Shown piece by piece: positions 6,200 through 6,252 of a stretch of 6,252 bases of DNA. The stretch is from CAZOMR01 sp964580655 (lineage in GTDB: Bacteria > RBG-13-61-14 > CAZOMR01), in assembly GCA_964580655.1 (NCBI GenBank), contig CAZOMR010000198.1, positions 1 to 6,252 on the forward strand, in the 5' to 3' direction. Both the position numbers and the translations under genes were made by a program. The notes beneath the pieces were generated by a model, which had not been told where the DNA came from, did no database searches, and saw nothing but the letters and a program-made list of their open reading frames with translations. Position 1 is the first letter of the stretch, and each line of letters begins with the position of its first letter.

Positions 6200-6221
6200 G
6201 GGTGTGCGACATAAATGGTGA
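6200..6221 (+). repeat. Right arm of the 22-bp inverted repeat
   Basis: GGGTGTGCGACATA-AA-TGGTGA matches the reverse complement of 33-54 at 20 of 22 positions. It lies just outside the tRNA promoter, five bases beyond the 9-bp inverted repeat. The remaining 31 bases to the window edge hold no feature I can support, so whether an insertion sequence begins here cannot be told. Confidence 0.6.
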
Positions 6222-6252
6222 CTATCCATGAAATATACGGCTCCTCTTGAGA

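Noticed and set aside
6228..6252. Possible start of a new gene at ATG 6228 running off the right edge
   Set aside because: Only eight codons are visible and no ribosome binding site precedes them.

Overview
The window (about 6.25 kb, moderately GC-rich) holds four protein genes, all on the + strand, and one tRNA gene on the - strand at the right end. The tRNA encodes its own CCA and one protein is a Gram-negative-style lipoprotein. Together with a tungsten/molybdenum-type aldehyde oxidoreductase, this suggests an anaerobic or facultatively anaerobic Gram-negative bacterium. A Desulfobacterota-like (deltaproteobacterial) host is my guess only; nothing in the window proves it.

Layout: bases 1-154 are non-coding and hold one arm of a 22-bp inverted repeat, a plausible sigma70-type promoter and an imperfect palindrome over that promoter. 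Bases 155-1975 encode an aldehyde:ferredoxin oxidoreductase (AOR)-family enzyme with a TTG start. Three bases later comes an SLC13/DASS-type anion symporter (1979-3529), almost certainly translationally coupled to it. After 184 bases of spacer with a weak terminator candidate and a weak promoter candidate comes a lipoprotein alpha/beta-hydrolase of the esterase/HSL-like group (3714-4634). A 144-base spacer with short repeats and a hairpin then leads to a secreted, mostly helical protein that looks like an alpha/alpha-toroid of unknown function (4779-5978). A tRNA-Leu(CAG) with a well-formed promoter lies convergently at 6059-6146, followed by the second arm of the 22-bp repeat at 6200-6221.

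Working model (inference): the lipoprotein hydrolase and the secreted helical protein act in the envelope on an ester- or sugar-like compound. The symporter brings an anionic product into the cytoplasm, and the AOR-family enzyme oxidises or reduces it with ferredoxin. The AOR-symporter pairing is the firmest part of this. Membership of the two downstream genes in the same pathway rests only on shared strand and proximity. No CRISPR array, transposase, phage gene or toxin-antitoxin pair is visible. The most notable points are the unusual cofactor-pocket residues of the AOR homologue, the symporter's degenerate first SNT motif, and the near-identical inverted 22-mers at the two ends of the window.
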